From Hippasteria phrygiana (lineage: Eukaryota; Echinodermata; Asteroidea; Valvatida; Goniasteridae), in the NCBI GenBank assembly GCA_037893225.1, contig JAZGUH010000443.1:372001-436000 (forward strand): a stretch of 64,000 nt of DNA. The letters are read 5' to 3'. How positions within the stretch are numbered: position 1 is the stretch's first letter; each line of letters starts with the position of its first letter. Made by a program: the position numbers and the translations under genes. A model generated the notes under the pieces. The model was not told the DNA's origin. It saw only the letters and a list, made by a program, of their open reading frames with translations, and ran no database searches. Below are positions 9,474 to 20,150 of the stretch, piece by piece.

Positions 9474-11484
9474 GTCAGTGTCATTGATCGTGCACATCTC
9501 TCGATTGCACTATCACTTTCCATCACTTTTTATTTGAACGTTTTGGTACCAAACACTAACTAGTCTATAGCGACAGACTCTTAAATTTGTTTTTACCGTG
9601 TGGTAGTGTGAATGTTGCAGATTGATCGGAAGTAACGATTTTTGTTTCCAAAAAATTAGCTGGCCTAACGTTTCGAACTTAAGCAAGTCTTTCTCAAAGG
9701 GAAATGAGTACAAGAAACAAACATGTAGGGAACACACATGTGGGTGGAGAAACACAGAAGAGACATTATGGACCAAAAGGGGATGTGGCAGTGGGTGAAC
9801 ATCAAAGGGAGTACAGAGAGGGGAAGGGCCGGACAGCAAGGAACAAAGGAGTGTGGTTAGGGTAAGTATGAAAGAGGGGAAGGGATAGAGTTGAGAGGGA
9901 GAAGTTGGGGAAGGGGAACAAATGAGTGCTGTAAAGGGGGGGGGGGGGGTGTAATTAACAGGAGGTGGTAATTGGGCAATGAGAATGAATAGAGGGATGT
10001 GGCAAGGCTTTAACGGGAAAGGGAAAGACGTCCAACAAGTGGGCAAGAATCCCCAAGAGTGTTTGCCAGGATTATCTGTAAACAAATGACAATGGGGGAA
10101 AATTAAGAGTTAATCATTCCCTTCCTGGATGTTGAGACCATGTGGTTGAATAAATACTGTACATTCGTTTAATACGCGTGTTATTATAATTTATGTGTGA
10201 TACACTGAGTTGTCATTTTTATTTCAACTTTGTCACATGTGGGTGATTTGATACCGCCGGGCAAAAGCTATAGCCCGCGATTCGGCCCGCTCCCGCGCAT
10301 ATTGAAAACTTGAATCAATGCGACAAAAGAAGGTACTGTTTAAAACGAAATTTATAGATTCATGCAACAGATTTTCGAGAAATGTCAAGAAATTATTAAC
10401 TAATTTTGCATAAGATTTCAGAATAGGTTTCAGCAAAGCCACACCATGTTATGTTTAGCATTGTTTTATGAGTCATTTTTATAAAATAATTACGAGTCGT
10501 TTCCAGTGGGCTCATTTGAAAGAGTTGTTGACACCGATTACTTTGGGTTCAGAACAGTATTTTTCCTTCATACTCCCAATTGTCACCTTCCTGGGCTTAT
10601 TCCAGTAACGGAATATTCCCCCCAAAAAGCGTTCTGTTTTATAGGATTTCCCGGCCAATTTCACCATGTTTTTGTTCATTTTAACTCCTGACTCATTCAA
10701 TTTAGATTGAAATGGAATGGTCACGCAGATCGTCATTCGACAATCAAAAATAATCATTCAAATTCACTATCGGAGCATTCCATCGACTTTTAGCTTCAGT
10801 CGTGCCTGTAAAAGATGCATTCAAATTAAAAGTATCGTGTTCATTCAATTTTGTCTGCACCAATAGTAAGGTGTAGATCGGGCATTCATTTTCATGAATG
10901 GGCAAACATATTTCACCTTTTTTCAGGCATCTTTTCCTGCATGTCCACATTCCTGCATTCCTATAAAAGTCTGAGTTATCTCAACATAAATCATATCTGA
11001 CGTTTTCAATCCGTAGATGCACACCTCGCTTTCTTAACTAAGTCCTCAGACAGATAAGATGGCGAGCCTACGGGGGGAGGTGTGGTCGTCTAATGGAATC
11101 TGCCCAAAAAAAAAAATTACCCAAGAGAAGTGTTTCCGATGGTACAACCATTGTCAAACATACATGCCCTGATGTCTTGCACATCGTATATGTGCATATG
11201 AATTTGTATCAATAGTGGACCTTTAAAAATAGGGGACAATAGGGTCCACAGTTGAAGGCATTCACATGTTTTGGTATACGTACAGTAAATCTTTTTGAAC
11301 AGCTCCCCAACGTCCTGATAATCCTAGCCCCCCCCCCCCCCCGGTTATGTGAAGAAAAATACATACATCTGAAAAATTGAATGCCATCAGGGGATTCGGG
11401 GGAGGGGAAAATCCTAACATTTTTGAAAAGATTACCTTTTTTTCTGAAGCATTTTTGTATGCGGGGAATGGTGGCCGGGGACTA

Positions 11485-12034
11485 CACTGTAAAACCGGGG
11501 AACACATGACGCGTGTATAATCTAAACAATATTGAACATTAAAGCACTTGGGTGTTTATATCATAAATACAATGCAGTGGCGTATCCAGAAATTGATAAA
11601 CAGGGGGCGAAATGTACCTGGGCTGCCTAAGGCAGCCCCGCGTGCCGTGGGCACGCCAGCGCTAGGGGGGTCTGGGGACATCGGCATGCCGAACATTTTG
11701 AAATATTTAAGCAATTTTTCTGCAATCTGAGGCATACTGTGAGCCATATTCTACTAAAAAGTTTTGTTTTTGTTTTTTGTTTTTAAGTTTTATTTTGGGC
11801 CTGCAAGAGGGGGGGGGGGGGGGGGGGAGAGGGGGGTACGCCGGCTCCGCCCTATGCTGGATACGCCACTGCAATGTGTTTATATGCGTAGGTTTAAACA
11901 CAATGTTTAACTGGGTTTCAATTCAAACATGTATGTGTTCAGTGTTTATTCACAAACGCGTCGAAATGTTTATAAAGTGTTACAGATTTGCGTTTAATTT
12001 TGTGTTCAGAAGTTAAGCACATGGTTTTACAGTG
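11485..12034. mobile_element. TA-flanked MITE with CACTGTAAAACC ends
   Basis: The ends CACTGTAAAACC and GGTTTTACAGTG are perfect inverted repeats flanked by TA (11483-11484 and 12035-12036), as in Tc1/mariner-type MITEs. A second MITE (11575-11871) is inserted inside it. A single matching end (CACTGTAAAAAAGG) is present at about 44695. Confidence 0.85.
11575..11871. mobile_element. 297-bp MITE with CAGTGGCGTATCCAG ends, nested
   Basis: CAGTGGCGTATCCAG at the left and its exact complement CTGGATACGCCACTG at the right are flanked by the direct repeat caatg (11570-11574 and 11872-11876). The interior has a G run at 11810-11827. The element at 43393-43603 has related ends and also a 5-bp duplication. 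The ends look hAT-like, but 5 bp is shorter than the usual 8. Confidence 0.88.
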
Positions 12035-12482
12035 TACAACTATATGAGCTGATGGCGTATATAAAAATGTAAATTAAACACGCAAAAGTGATGACAGAGA
12101 CGCAACTTGCATTTATTTCTATTTTTTCCACTTGGACTTTTATTTGATTTAATGCAAGATTTGTCAATGGAGTGTCGACGAGTGACGTCGGTTCTAAACA
12201 ATCTTCCATCGTGACTGCTGAGTAGTGCCAAACATTGCCAAACATTGTGCAGATTGATTTCTTTTGTTAGCATCGTGAATTTGAAACGATTCCTTTGTTA
12301 ATATCCAGTCAATGAACGTCACTGACATGCAGATTGCTTAATATGGATTTAGAAATTGCACGGTGACGTCATCACTCCGGCACACTTTCGGTATCATCTA
12401 TTTTGAAATAATTATGATATTACACACGCCAGCTTGCAGTTATGAATGTAAATAAATATTTTTTTCTCACAATACATTACAG

Positions 12483-12626
12483 GCCGACCAACTCCTGGCT
12501 AAATTCCTGGGGCTTGGAAAAGACGAAGCTCGCTTCATTAGATGGATGCAAGATATAGGCATCAGACGAGGGGACGCATTGAAGGCCTACAATGGCTTAA
12601 AAGATTGGTGCAGCAATTTTTTGTAG
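12483..12626 (+). CDS. BAF-like (BANF1 family) protein, exon 2
   Basis: It starts after the acceptor AG at 12481-12482, in phase 0, and ends with TAG at 12624-12626, giving 47 residues. LLAKFLGLGKDEARFIRWM aligns with the GQFLVLKKDEDLFREWL region of BAF, and the C-terminus GLKDWCSNFL matches GCLREWCDAFL, the family's hallmark ending. Length and intron phase give one continuous protein with exon 1 (9336-9473). It is followed within 160 bp by a dead Harbinger transposase, which is unrelated. Confidence 0.87.
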   Translation, partial: ADQLLAKFLGLGKDEARFIRWMQDIGIRRGDALKAYNGLKDWCSNFL

Positions 12627-12780
12627 GCCCCCTAATCATCTTTCATTCTTATGGGCCATTCACACGAGGCAATTCACAGGCAAATCCATTCCACTATCTT
12701 CAAGAACATTAACATTTCAATTTCGGCATGGTAGCTTGACCTCTTGCTTAGAGAAGATTTCACCATCATCGTTTATGCCC

Positions 12781-13500
12781 GTTGGGGACGGCCGGGCTAG
12801 GCCTAAGGTGTACAGAAGCAGGATTAATCGCGAAGAAATCTCAAATGAAACCTATCGCAAACTGTTTCGTTTCGACAAACAAAATGTCAAATGGCTGGCG
12901 CAAACATTCTTGCCTGGAAATCACGAAACACGTGGTGGATGCCTGTCAGCAGTACAGCGAATGGAGTCCACACTGCATTACTTAGCAGATTCGGGATATC
13001 AGACATCGGTAGCAGATGTGTGGCAAGCACCATTAATATGATATCTGATCAGCATCCAACATGGATCAAGTTTCCAGTATCCCACGAGGACGTAAATGAT
13101 GCCAAGCAACGCTGGTCTGAAAAACATAGATTCCCATTTACTATTGGGGCCATTGACTGCACCCACGTACGCATTGACAAGCCACATTGAGAATTTGGGG
13201 ATGAGTAATTCAACAATCGGAAGAACTTTGCATCATTCAACGTGCAGGCTACTTGCGATGAAAAGTTTGTTTTTACAAGCGTATGTTGGATGGCCAGGAT
13301 CTGTTCACGATTCTCGCATATTTCAAACATATTCCAAGTACACAACGCAGTCTCAACGAATGTGCACGGTTTCCTTCTTGGGGATACTGGGTACGGAATA
13401 GCTCCCTACATCATGACACCAGTAATCCCGCTACTCCTTCCCAGAGGAACCTCAACAGGCTTCTTGCGATTGTTGCTTTGGCATCCTGAAGTGCCCTCAA
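12781..13500 (+). pseudogene. PIF/Harbinger transposase (HARBI1-like nuclease), broken
   Basis: At least three frames are needed. The N-terminal part contains YRSRINREEISNETYRKLFR and the GYQTSVAD segment, the middle GAIDCTHVRIDKP (first catalytic Asp), then VGWPGSVHDSR (second Asp region) and LLGDTGYGIAPYIMTP further on. These blocks, in this order, define the DDE_Tnp_4 domain of HARBI1-like transposases. There is a small deletion near 13020, a frame change near 13188 and another near 13285, and the last catalytic segment is lost after about 13500. No Myb/SANT partner gene or terminal repeats are visible. Confidence 0.88.
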
Positions 13501-14026
13501 TTTATTTTCCTTGCTACTTGGTAGTTGAGATTTCTCTACTAGCACAGGGTGTTTTTTGATGATTTTGACTAAACTACATTCAGTTGTTGATCATATTTGA
13601 AAGCAGTTTGATCATCACTCTGTGCAGCCATTTTGGAAAGTGTGTGGGGATAACAAGCAAACCTGCTTATAAAAAGCATTTACATTTTCGCACGCCTCAT
13701 CGCACATCTGGATGAATAGCGCTATGTTAATAACCTATAAGCAATTGCTGGGCAAGCTTGAGAAAAAGCAATTAGTCAAAGCAAAAGGTTATTTATACGT
13801 TTTTAAGCAATTGCTTTTACTTTTGCTTTTGCTTCTGCTTGATAAGCTTTTGCTTTTGCTCGGTGCTTCTGCTTATCAGCAATTGCTAGTTTTTATGAAT
13901 TCGGCCCATTGTGCTACCCTATCATTCCTTTGGCCTGCAGCGCTGTTAGTTGCCTCCAAGTTGCTTGTAAAAATTGCCCCGTCTGCTAAGCCTTTATAGA
14001 ATCTATGTTCGTACTGCATTGTTGGT
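13501..14026 (+). other. Gene-free stretch with a GCTTTTGCTT-rich palindrome
   Basis: About 13735-13895 is built of AAGCAATTGCT and GCTTTTGCTT blocks. The outer AGCAATTGCT copies are inverted relative to one another, suggesting a small decayed MITE. The leucine-rich open frame here is an artefact of that repeat. Confidence 0.5.
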
Positions 14027-14030
14027 TTAA

Positions 14031-14899
14031 AGGAACCATGCTTCTCAAATTGACCGGATCACATTTTATTTCATAAATAAATTGAACCCCTTTTTGAAAT
14101 TTGTTGAGACTCAAATTGAGGGCGCTGTTCGTGACGTAGACCGAGGCACTGAAATTCATGGATCGACTCGATAGTCTAGACCCGGCCCGTATACACACAC
14201 TAGGTCTATATTATACACGTGCAATTTCGTAAGTTGCAACAACAACAAACATCGAACTTACCCTGATTTTCTCCCTTTTAGCGAAGGCTCCTCGGGGAAT
14301 GGGCCGTTTAACTGCATTTGCCTATATCTTACTCACATCTGGGAACTTTGTTGGGATGGCAGTGGACTTGAGCATATTTTTAATGGTCATCCCAAAGGAT
14401 TTGAAAATACCAGTATCGAAACACGACGGCTCAAAGTGGTCGCTACATAACGCTGAGAAGCTGCTGGGGCCGGACCACTACGCTCTTGTCACCTTCACTT
14501 TCGCCGTCCAAATTCTCCGATATTTCGCATCAGTTGGAAATAAATGAAGGCTTACTCCATCCGTCGTTGTTTTGCTGCACCCAGCAGCCACACACCTTGT
14601 CGGCATGGCAGAAAAACACTATATTTTGCTTAGATTTTGGACGAAGAATTTTCGCCGTACAATGTACATACAATGCATACCCGTTATGAATGGGTAATGT
14701 GCCTCGATCTACGTCACACACTTATGTTAATGAGGGTCCCACTCAGGGGCGGAGTAGCTTGGACAAACATTTTCAAAAATTGTTTTCTCATATTTAATCT
14801 GGGAAATAATTGTCTCTGAACACAACATATCATTGTCAAGAAAATACTTTATTGTTTTAAGCAGGAATAATGCAATATAGATTCTAAATCATGTTTCCT
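14031..14899. mobile_element. TTAA-flanked (Kolobok-like) element with THAP exon, copy 1
   Basis: The ends AGGAACCATG and CATGTTTCCT are flanked by TTAA on both sides (14027-14030, 14900-14903). It is the same element as 48819-49774. TTAA duplications plus a THAP domain point to Kolobok; piggyBac also uses TTAA but lacks THAP. No DDE domain is present, so it is non-autonomous. Confidence 0.8.
14262..14606 (-). pseudogene. THAP-domain exon, disabled copy
   Basis: The minus-strand ATG at 14606 begins the same MPTRCVAAGCSKT start as the open copy at 49476. A TAG at 14480-14478 stops it where the open copy has a lysine codon. The splice donor (GTAAGT from 14261) is still intact. The zinc-binding CxxxxC is encoded but the CxxH half lies past the stop. 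Confidence 0.75.
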
Positions 14900-14904
14900 T
14901 TAAT

Positions 14905-15034
14905 GGGAAACTTTGAGACGCTGGTGGTAGCAGACATGCCGGTCCTTTTTGTTAGTTCTGAGCATGCGCGCGTACTGATGAGCAGGCGTACTTCTGAAAA
15001 ATGTCTGCTGCCACCAACGTCGCAGAAGTCTCCC
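14905..15034. mobile_element. 130-bp hairpin MITE
   Basis: GGGAAACTTTGAGACGCTGG at the left pairs with CCAACGTCGCAGAAGTCTCCC-type sequence at the right. Arms of about 33 bp have a few mismatches and end in GCAGACAT/ATGTCTGC. The loop carries GCATGCGCGCG. It directly abuts the TTAA element at 14899. Confidence 0.8.
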
Positions 15035-17298
15035 ATAAGTTCTGTATAAACTTGACAGAGGCATTATCCGCCGTATAGAAGTTCAAAGACATAGTGCTTT
15101 GCTTAAACTTTAGTGGGTGATAATTTGATTCTTAAGGAAGAACTTAAAGTACTTTACTACATGGTCTGTTTTTCAAATCATTGTGCTCTTTCTTTGTGTT
15201 AGTGGCGCCATTCAATCCCCTATTTTGTTCTAATCTTATCAAAGCAGAAAAAAGAATAGAAGACGCAAAAAGGGTTGCTGGTTTCTAACTGCTTGTCTAA
15301 AAGCTACAAACAGAGAAAAGAATGGGGATGACAAAGAGCGGGGTGGTTCGACCCCACCCCTGCCTTTTCCGCAATGAAACAAAACTGGCATGTACAAGTT
15401 TTAAACAATGATTAACGACAGGGTTTGTTGCAAGAAATTGCAGTTGCTACATAAATCTTTTGAGATGCTCTAGAAACGATTTTAGGAGCCAGTGATGGAA
15501 AACAGTGGGAAATGGAGGGGGGGGGGGGGGGGGGGGGCGGGGGTGCAAACGGCGAATGTAAAGAAATACAGCGAGTAGAATATCCACGGGATATACCCAA
15601 CCCGTATTTCAGTCGGCTCCAAATGCGGGACTTAATTCCCCTCCACCCTTGCATATGCCCCTCCACCCCTGCATAAGTTATTTACCGGAAGAACAATTTT
15701 ACGTGATACCTTTTTAGAGAAACTTGTTTTTAAAAAGAATCCTCTGGTGACACCCAATGGAACTTTAAACTCGTTACGCCTCTGTAAGGAGCACCTGCAA
15801 TTTTGTGCAAACTTTGTAGTCTGACTTTTATACAATCCAATGGCATTTCTGGAACTGGCTGAGGCTAAGTTCTCCAACTTCATCGTCCTCTGACTATATT
15901 AAAAAAACAAAAACAAAAGGCCCCTCTTGATTGTTTCACGGGGAACGGGGGACTTGTTTGCACGAACCCAAAACGGAGTGGAGACTGCTGTGTATTCGTA
16001 GCACTGTTAAAGATGATGTTAATTTCTGAGAGAAGTCTGCGTCATTTTGTAGTTTTATGTAGATTGCGTATTGTAAAATAGAACAGTCAATTATTTCTGC
16101 CATGAAATATCAAAAAAGTAGCATAGCCTGCTGGGGCCATTTGTCTAAAAGTCGTCGCTACGGGCAGCAAACAAATCTGATGTCATAAGACGAACCCCTC
16201 TTGTGTCTAGCGTTAGACCCCGCCCCTGCCCACACCGTCTGATGCCCATGTGAGACTCTTGATACATTGGTTTTAGACTAGACTTAGATTGATTGTACTG
16301 ATAATTTTAATTAACTTTATATAAATACAAATTATACTCGGAGGTATCGAAGGATGCATGTTAATTTAGAACTCGCTGGTTATTGCAAATTAAAGTACCG
16401 CATGCTTGTGCTGGTACAAAGGCCATGAGTAGATCTCAGTTCTGTGTTCCCTTAAAAACCAGGAAAATACTTAGAAAAGAGGGGAGATCAATTATTAATG
16501 GGCGGCGCTTTAAAGAACCTTTACAAACTGAAGGCACATCAACACACTACAGTCCCTTAACAAATTCTACAAAAAGTACTCAAATTCCAGGGGGTGGGGC
16601 AGAGACCGTAGCGCAAGAGTTCCACTGGGAGAGGCCAGGCCCCCTGGCAAGCAATAGCCCCCGCCATGGCAAAAACCAAAAGCATCAAAACAATTGCCAT
16701 TATTGTGATGTGTCCTTCTAGCTGGCACTGTGCCCCCCCCCCCCCCCCCCCCCTATAATTATGCCCGGAGCTGGCGACGGGCCTGCTTGCTCTACGCATG
16801 GACGTGGCCACGATTTTTTCTAGAGGGGGAAAAGCACTCACCAGAAAGCAGAAAAGGGAGAAATCACCAGAAAAATATTTTAAAGGACAGATTTGTCTAA
16901 TTCCATTGTTTTTGGTGATGGAAAGGTGCTGTGACGTAACGTAGGTGGGCGGGGGGGGGGGGGGGGGTATTCCCCCTGTAGGGAGTCTTGCCCCCTCTGC
17001 CCGCCCTTTTTGGAAGTGTGTGGGGCAGTTAGGGCCGGATTTGTGGATGGATTGGACGGCATTGGATGACATCATGTCATCCCATTCCCTCCTTCTCCTC
17101 CATCCTCGGCCTCATCCTCCTCTACAGGGGGGGGGGGGGGGGGGGGGGGGGCACTCAACGCGCACGGCGGGAGGCCTGATAGCGTACGTGAACGAACCAT
17201 AGATATCAGAAGAATAAAATGAACTAATCCGGAAGCGCGTGGGCAAATACCGTCCCGTGCAGATAATGTTCTTGTTGGCAATTGGGCATAGTATGGAG
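15035..17298. other. Gene-free stretch with poly-G/C runs
   Basis: Homopolymer runs occur near 15517-15537, 16734-16753, 16948-16967 and 17127-17151. The open frames around 16383-17202 are proline or glycine artefacts of these runs. No exon, RNA gene or complete transposon is recognised. Confidence 0.6.
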
Positions 17299-17660
17299 CG
17301 TCAAAAGTAAACAACCGTATTTTCCTATTTTCTGCTAGTAGAATTTTAGGTTTTTATAAATGGCAACACCGGTTTTTAAAAAACTCAATTTTCTGCTAGC
17401 AGAAATGTGGATTTTACTTTGACGAATGTTTCGAAGCCTCAAAAGTGGACAACTAAAAGTCTCAAATTCTTACTGACAAAAATCATGATGCTCCAAAAGT
17501 GGACAACCCCGTTTTCCCATTTCCTGCTAGCAGAGATTTAGATTTTAGAAGTAGCAACGCCCGTTTTTAAAAATGTCAATTTTCTGCTAGCGAAAATTTG
17601 GGTTTTACTTTGAGACTTTTCTTGACGCCTCAAAAGTGGACAACTAAAAATCAATAATTT
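17299..17660. repeat. Two tandem units of about 193 bp
   Basis: Each unit carries TCAAAAGTGGACAAC near its start, CTGCTAGCAG palindromes twice, and a GCAACxCCxGTTTTTAAAAA block. The second unit begins near 17491. The units are clearly diverged. Confidence 0.75.
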
Positions 17661-18348
17661 ATGTCAGTAAATAGCCGCTGACCAGCCTTCGCAGATAGGA
17701 ACCGTCCACACTTTGCACAGTGGTTATTATATGAACTGAGAACGTGACGACGTGAACAGCCCACATACTGTTCTGTTTCGAACGGAGGGGTGCTGTGTTA
17801 CATATGATGGGTTGAGAGCTCTCGACCCGGGTAGAGAAGTTTGACCCGTGTTGAAAGTCGTAGTGTGAACGCTTTCGGGTTTAGTTGGACCCGTGTAACC
17901 GCGGATTGGAGTGCGAGTGCGTGCACAGCACCACACAGTACACTGCAGCAACGAACGAACAAATACCCTCGGACCTGCGGCATTGCGCATGCACGCGCAC
18001 CATACAATGTAACACGCGTTCATTTCAATAAGCCAGTCCGGTATTCCAACTGCGCATCAAGATTAGACGATTTTTCTCTCGGACCAAACGTGGCAGATAA
18101 ATACACACAAGTCTATGGGGGAGGTGGTAACCAAATAGTACGTATAGTGCCGCAGTTTTCCTTCCTCCATTATCATACGCACGTGTTCTGACAACAGGTG
18201 AACTGTCAGTATCACGAAAAACACACAAATATTTTGGACAAATATAAGTTGAACTATCACTAAAAGCTATTTCAACAAATCCACGAATCCTTAATAATCA
18301 TAGGTAAAAAGGAAAAAGTTCAAAGAAATTGTAAAATTACAATTAAAG
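17661..18348. other. Gene-free stretch, nothing recognised
   Basis: GC-rich patches around 17820-17960 (ACCCGTGT and ACCCGGG blocks) hint at an old palindromic repeat, but no clean arms or target duplication can be drawn. Open frames on both strands overlap without family resemblance. Confidence 0.4.
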
Positions 18349-18552
18349 CCCTGTCCGCACTTGACTTTTTGGGTCAAAACTTACTGAGACGATGGGTACT
18401 TTTCCCATTTTAAGCCCAGTGCGGACAGCCTATAGGACGTTTTCCTCTCAGTTACTTTTCCTGAGTCCAGCGGTTACTTCTACCGGGCAACTGCTGCCCA
18501 GGAAAACTGACCAGGTAACTTTTCCCGAGACGATAAGTCCAGTGCGGACAGT
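18349..18552. mobile_element. Small MITE with CCTGTCCGCACT ends
   Basis: CCTGTCCGCACTTGACTT at the left and AAGTCCAGTGCGGACAG at the right are inverted. An internal CCAGTGCGGACAG at 18416 suggests two overlapping copies. Confidence 0.65.
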
Positions 18553-18740
18553 GCGAGTCGGTAAAAGCGGCTCAGGAAAGCCTACATCCGGCCCGAGCGC
18601 GAGGTCATGCTACACTGGGACACCACGCATGCGCTTGCATTGTTTCACCGCGGTGCGGTGCACGTGACAAGTTTCCAAATGTCAGTGCGTTGTTCCTCTT
18701 TTGGTAGCAGTCATGGCACATATTATTATATATATCAATT

Positions 18741-18812
18741 GCGTTCATTCTCAACGTTTTCGTTATCGTCGTTATCGTTTTCGTTATCGTGGCCAGTGTG
18801 ACCGGCCCTTAT
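18741..18812. mobile_element. One end of a CGATAACG-type MITE
   Basis: The series TTCGTTATCGT ending in GGCCAGTGTGACCGGCC matches the right end of the complete copy at 22207-22372. A matching opposite end (GGTCGGTCACACTGTCCACG) lies at 19016-19035, but the sequence between them is unrelated. Confidence 0.6.
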
Positions 18813-19750
18813 AAAGAGGCAGGCTCGTTAAAAAGGAGAGCAACATTTGCAATCGCGCCATCTGTCGCTCGCAATGGAAAAGGCGACTATTTAATGTTGT
18901 TATGCTGTTCTGGGAAGATTAGTTACACCCTCTGTTGACACGTGCAGCATAACACACCAGCAGTGTGTACACATACTGCATGCACAAGACAGTTGTCGCG
19001 ATAATAACCTTTAAGGGTCGGTCACACTGTCCACGTAGTCTGGTTCCCGGTCCGCATATGTATAATAATATGGGGACCGGTAGCTAGCACTCATATGAAG
19101 CTTTTGATTAGACCACTTCCGCGCGTGCGCAGTAAGCATTTTTCTATTTTTAGAGATGATGTTTACATTTTCGTGCAGAATCGACATCTCGAGCACAATG
19201 TAGTTTGTACAGTATCGGAAAACTACGAATAATGCAGCGTAGCCAATGATTCACCGACTTGATGGGCAGCAGACACGATGGAATTCTTGAAAAACTTGCT
19301 GAAATATGGGGAAATACATGTGTTGGAAGGAGTAATATGTAAGCGCAAGTTGGGAAATTTAGACCGTAAGCCTAACTCTAAGTAAAAGGCACGCGAATTT
19401 AGGGAGACGTACGTACGTGTGTGCGCCAGCAGCCCAAAAAATCAAACAATTTTTTACATGTAGGCCTACAAAAACATCCCGGGAACTGCACACAAGCCCC
19501 AACCCTCTTCCTGGAGGTCAGATCAATCTACCCTTTGCTTCTTAATCTACCCTTCGCTTGTCGCGCCTAACAATATGATTTCTCATCAGAAAAACAAAAT
19601 ACAAAACAAAATTATACAAATTGAGTAGCTGAGCATGAAGGTTTAGACAAATTTAATAATTTGTTATTACAAAGCAGAAGGAAAAACTGACCGCCCCAAA
19701 AATGAAAAAGTGACATTCGTTTTTAATAAATAATAGGTCGAACCTTTATA
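18813..19750. other. Gene-free stretch
   Basis: The only structure seen is the MITE end at 19016 and a palindrome near 19036-19090 (TGGTTCCCGGTCC ... GGGGACCGGTAGC) that resembles, inverted, the end of the duplicated 2-kb segment. Confidence 0.5.
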
Positions 19751-19926
19751 CCCAGCACAATATGGGGCAGAGGGGTAACCCCCCCCCCCGTCCCTTTCCA
19801 GACTTTTGTTACCTAACACATTCCCCCTAGACATCTGAAGAGAATTCCTGAGATTCAGGAAACACAATGACCAACACAAAATGGGTGGGGGGGGGGGGGG
19901 TCCCTCTGCCCCATATCGTGCATCAT
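19751..19926. mobile_element. CCCAGCACAATATGGGGCAG MITE, copy 1
   Basis: The termini CCCAGCACAATATGGGGCAG and CTGCCCCATATCGTGC are imperfect inverted repeats, with C and G runs just inside (19780-19789, 19886-19899). Copies 2 and 3 are at 22749-22926 and 40852-41033. Confidence 0.8.
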
Positions 19927-20150
19927 AAGCGAACCTTGAACACGGTGTCCTAGTCAGTTTCTTTCAGATTCTTTCATATTGGGACAACTGTATGAATTTT
20001 TTTTTTGGGGGGGGGGGGGGGGGGGCACTCTCATCAGTACTGATCGACTGTAGAGCAGTAGATGGAAACGGCAAGCTATATACGAAGCCTTTCAAGAGGA
20101 GGGGGGGGGGGGGGGTCCATGCAAAATTCAGAGCTGAAATCGATTGCATA
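19927..20150. other. Short stretch with two long G runs
   Basis: G runs near 20007-20026 and 20100-20115. The sequence just left of 20151 (GATTGCATAATACT) should be the undisturbed left flank of the Gypsy target site in copy A. Confidence 0.6.

Larger units (their letters stand above)
9474..12482 (+). other. Intron of the BAF-like gene (3009 bp)
   Basis: The donor is CAG|GTCAGT at 9474 and the acceptor TTTTTTCTCAC...TTACAG at 12481-12482. The intron holds a purine-rich tract (9690-10080) with a G run (9936-9949), a C run at 11328-11342 and the nested MITEs at 11485-12034. The long minus-strand frame over 9513-10085 reflects only the purine bias. Confidence 0.8.

Noticed and set aside
9513..10085. 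190-codon minus-strand frame rich in Pro, Ser and Leu
   Set aside because: It is the complement of a purine-rich intronic tract, with no domain and overlap with the BAF-like intron.
12736..12780. BAF-like gene as an accessory gene of the Harbinger element
   Set aside because: No terminal repeats enclose both, Harbinger partners are Myb-like proteins, and the 3-kb intron suggests a host gene. It cannot be fully excluded from this window alone.
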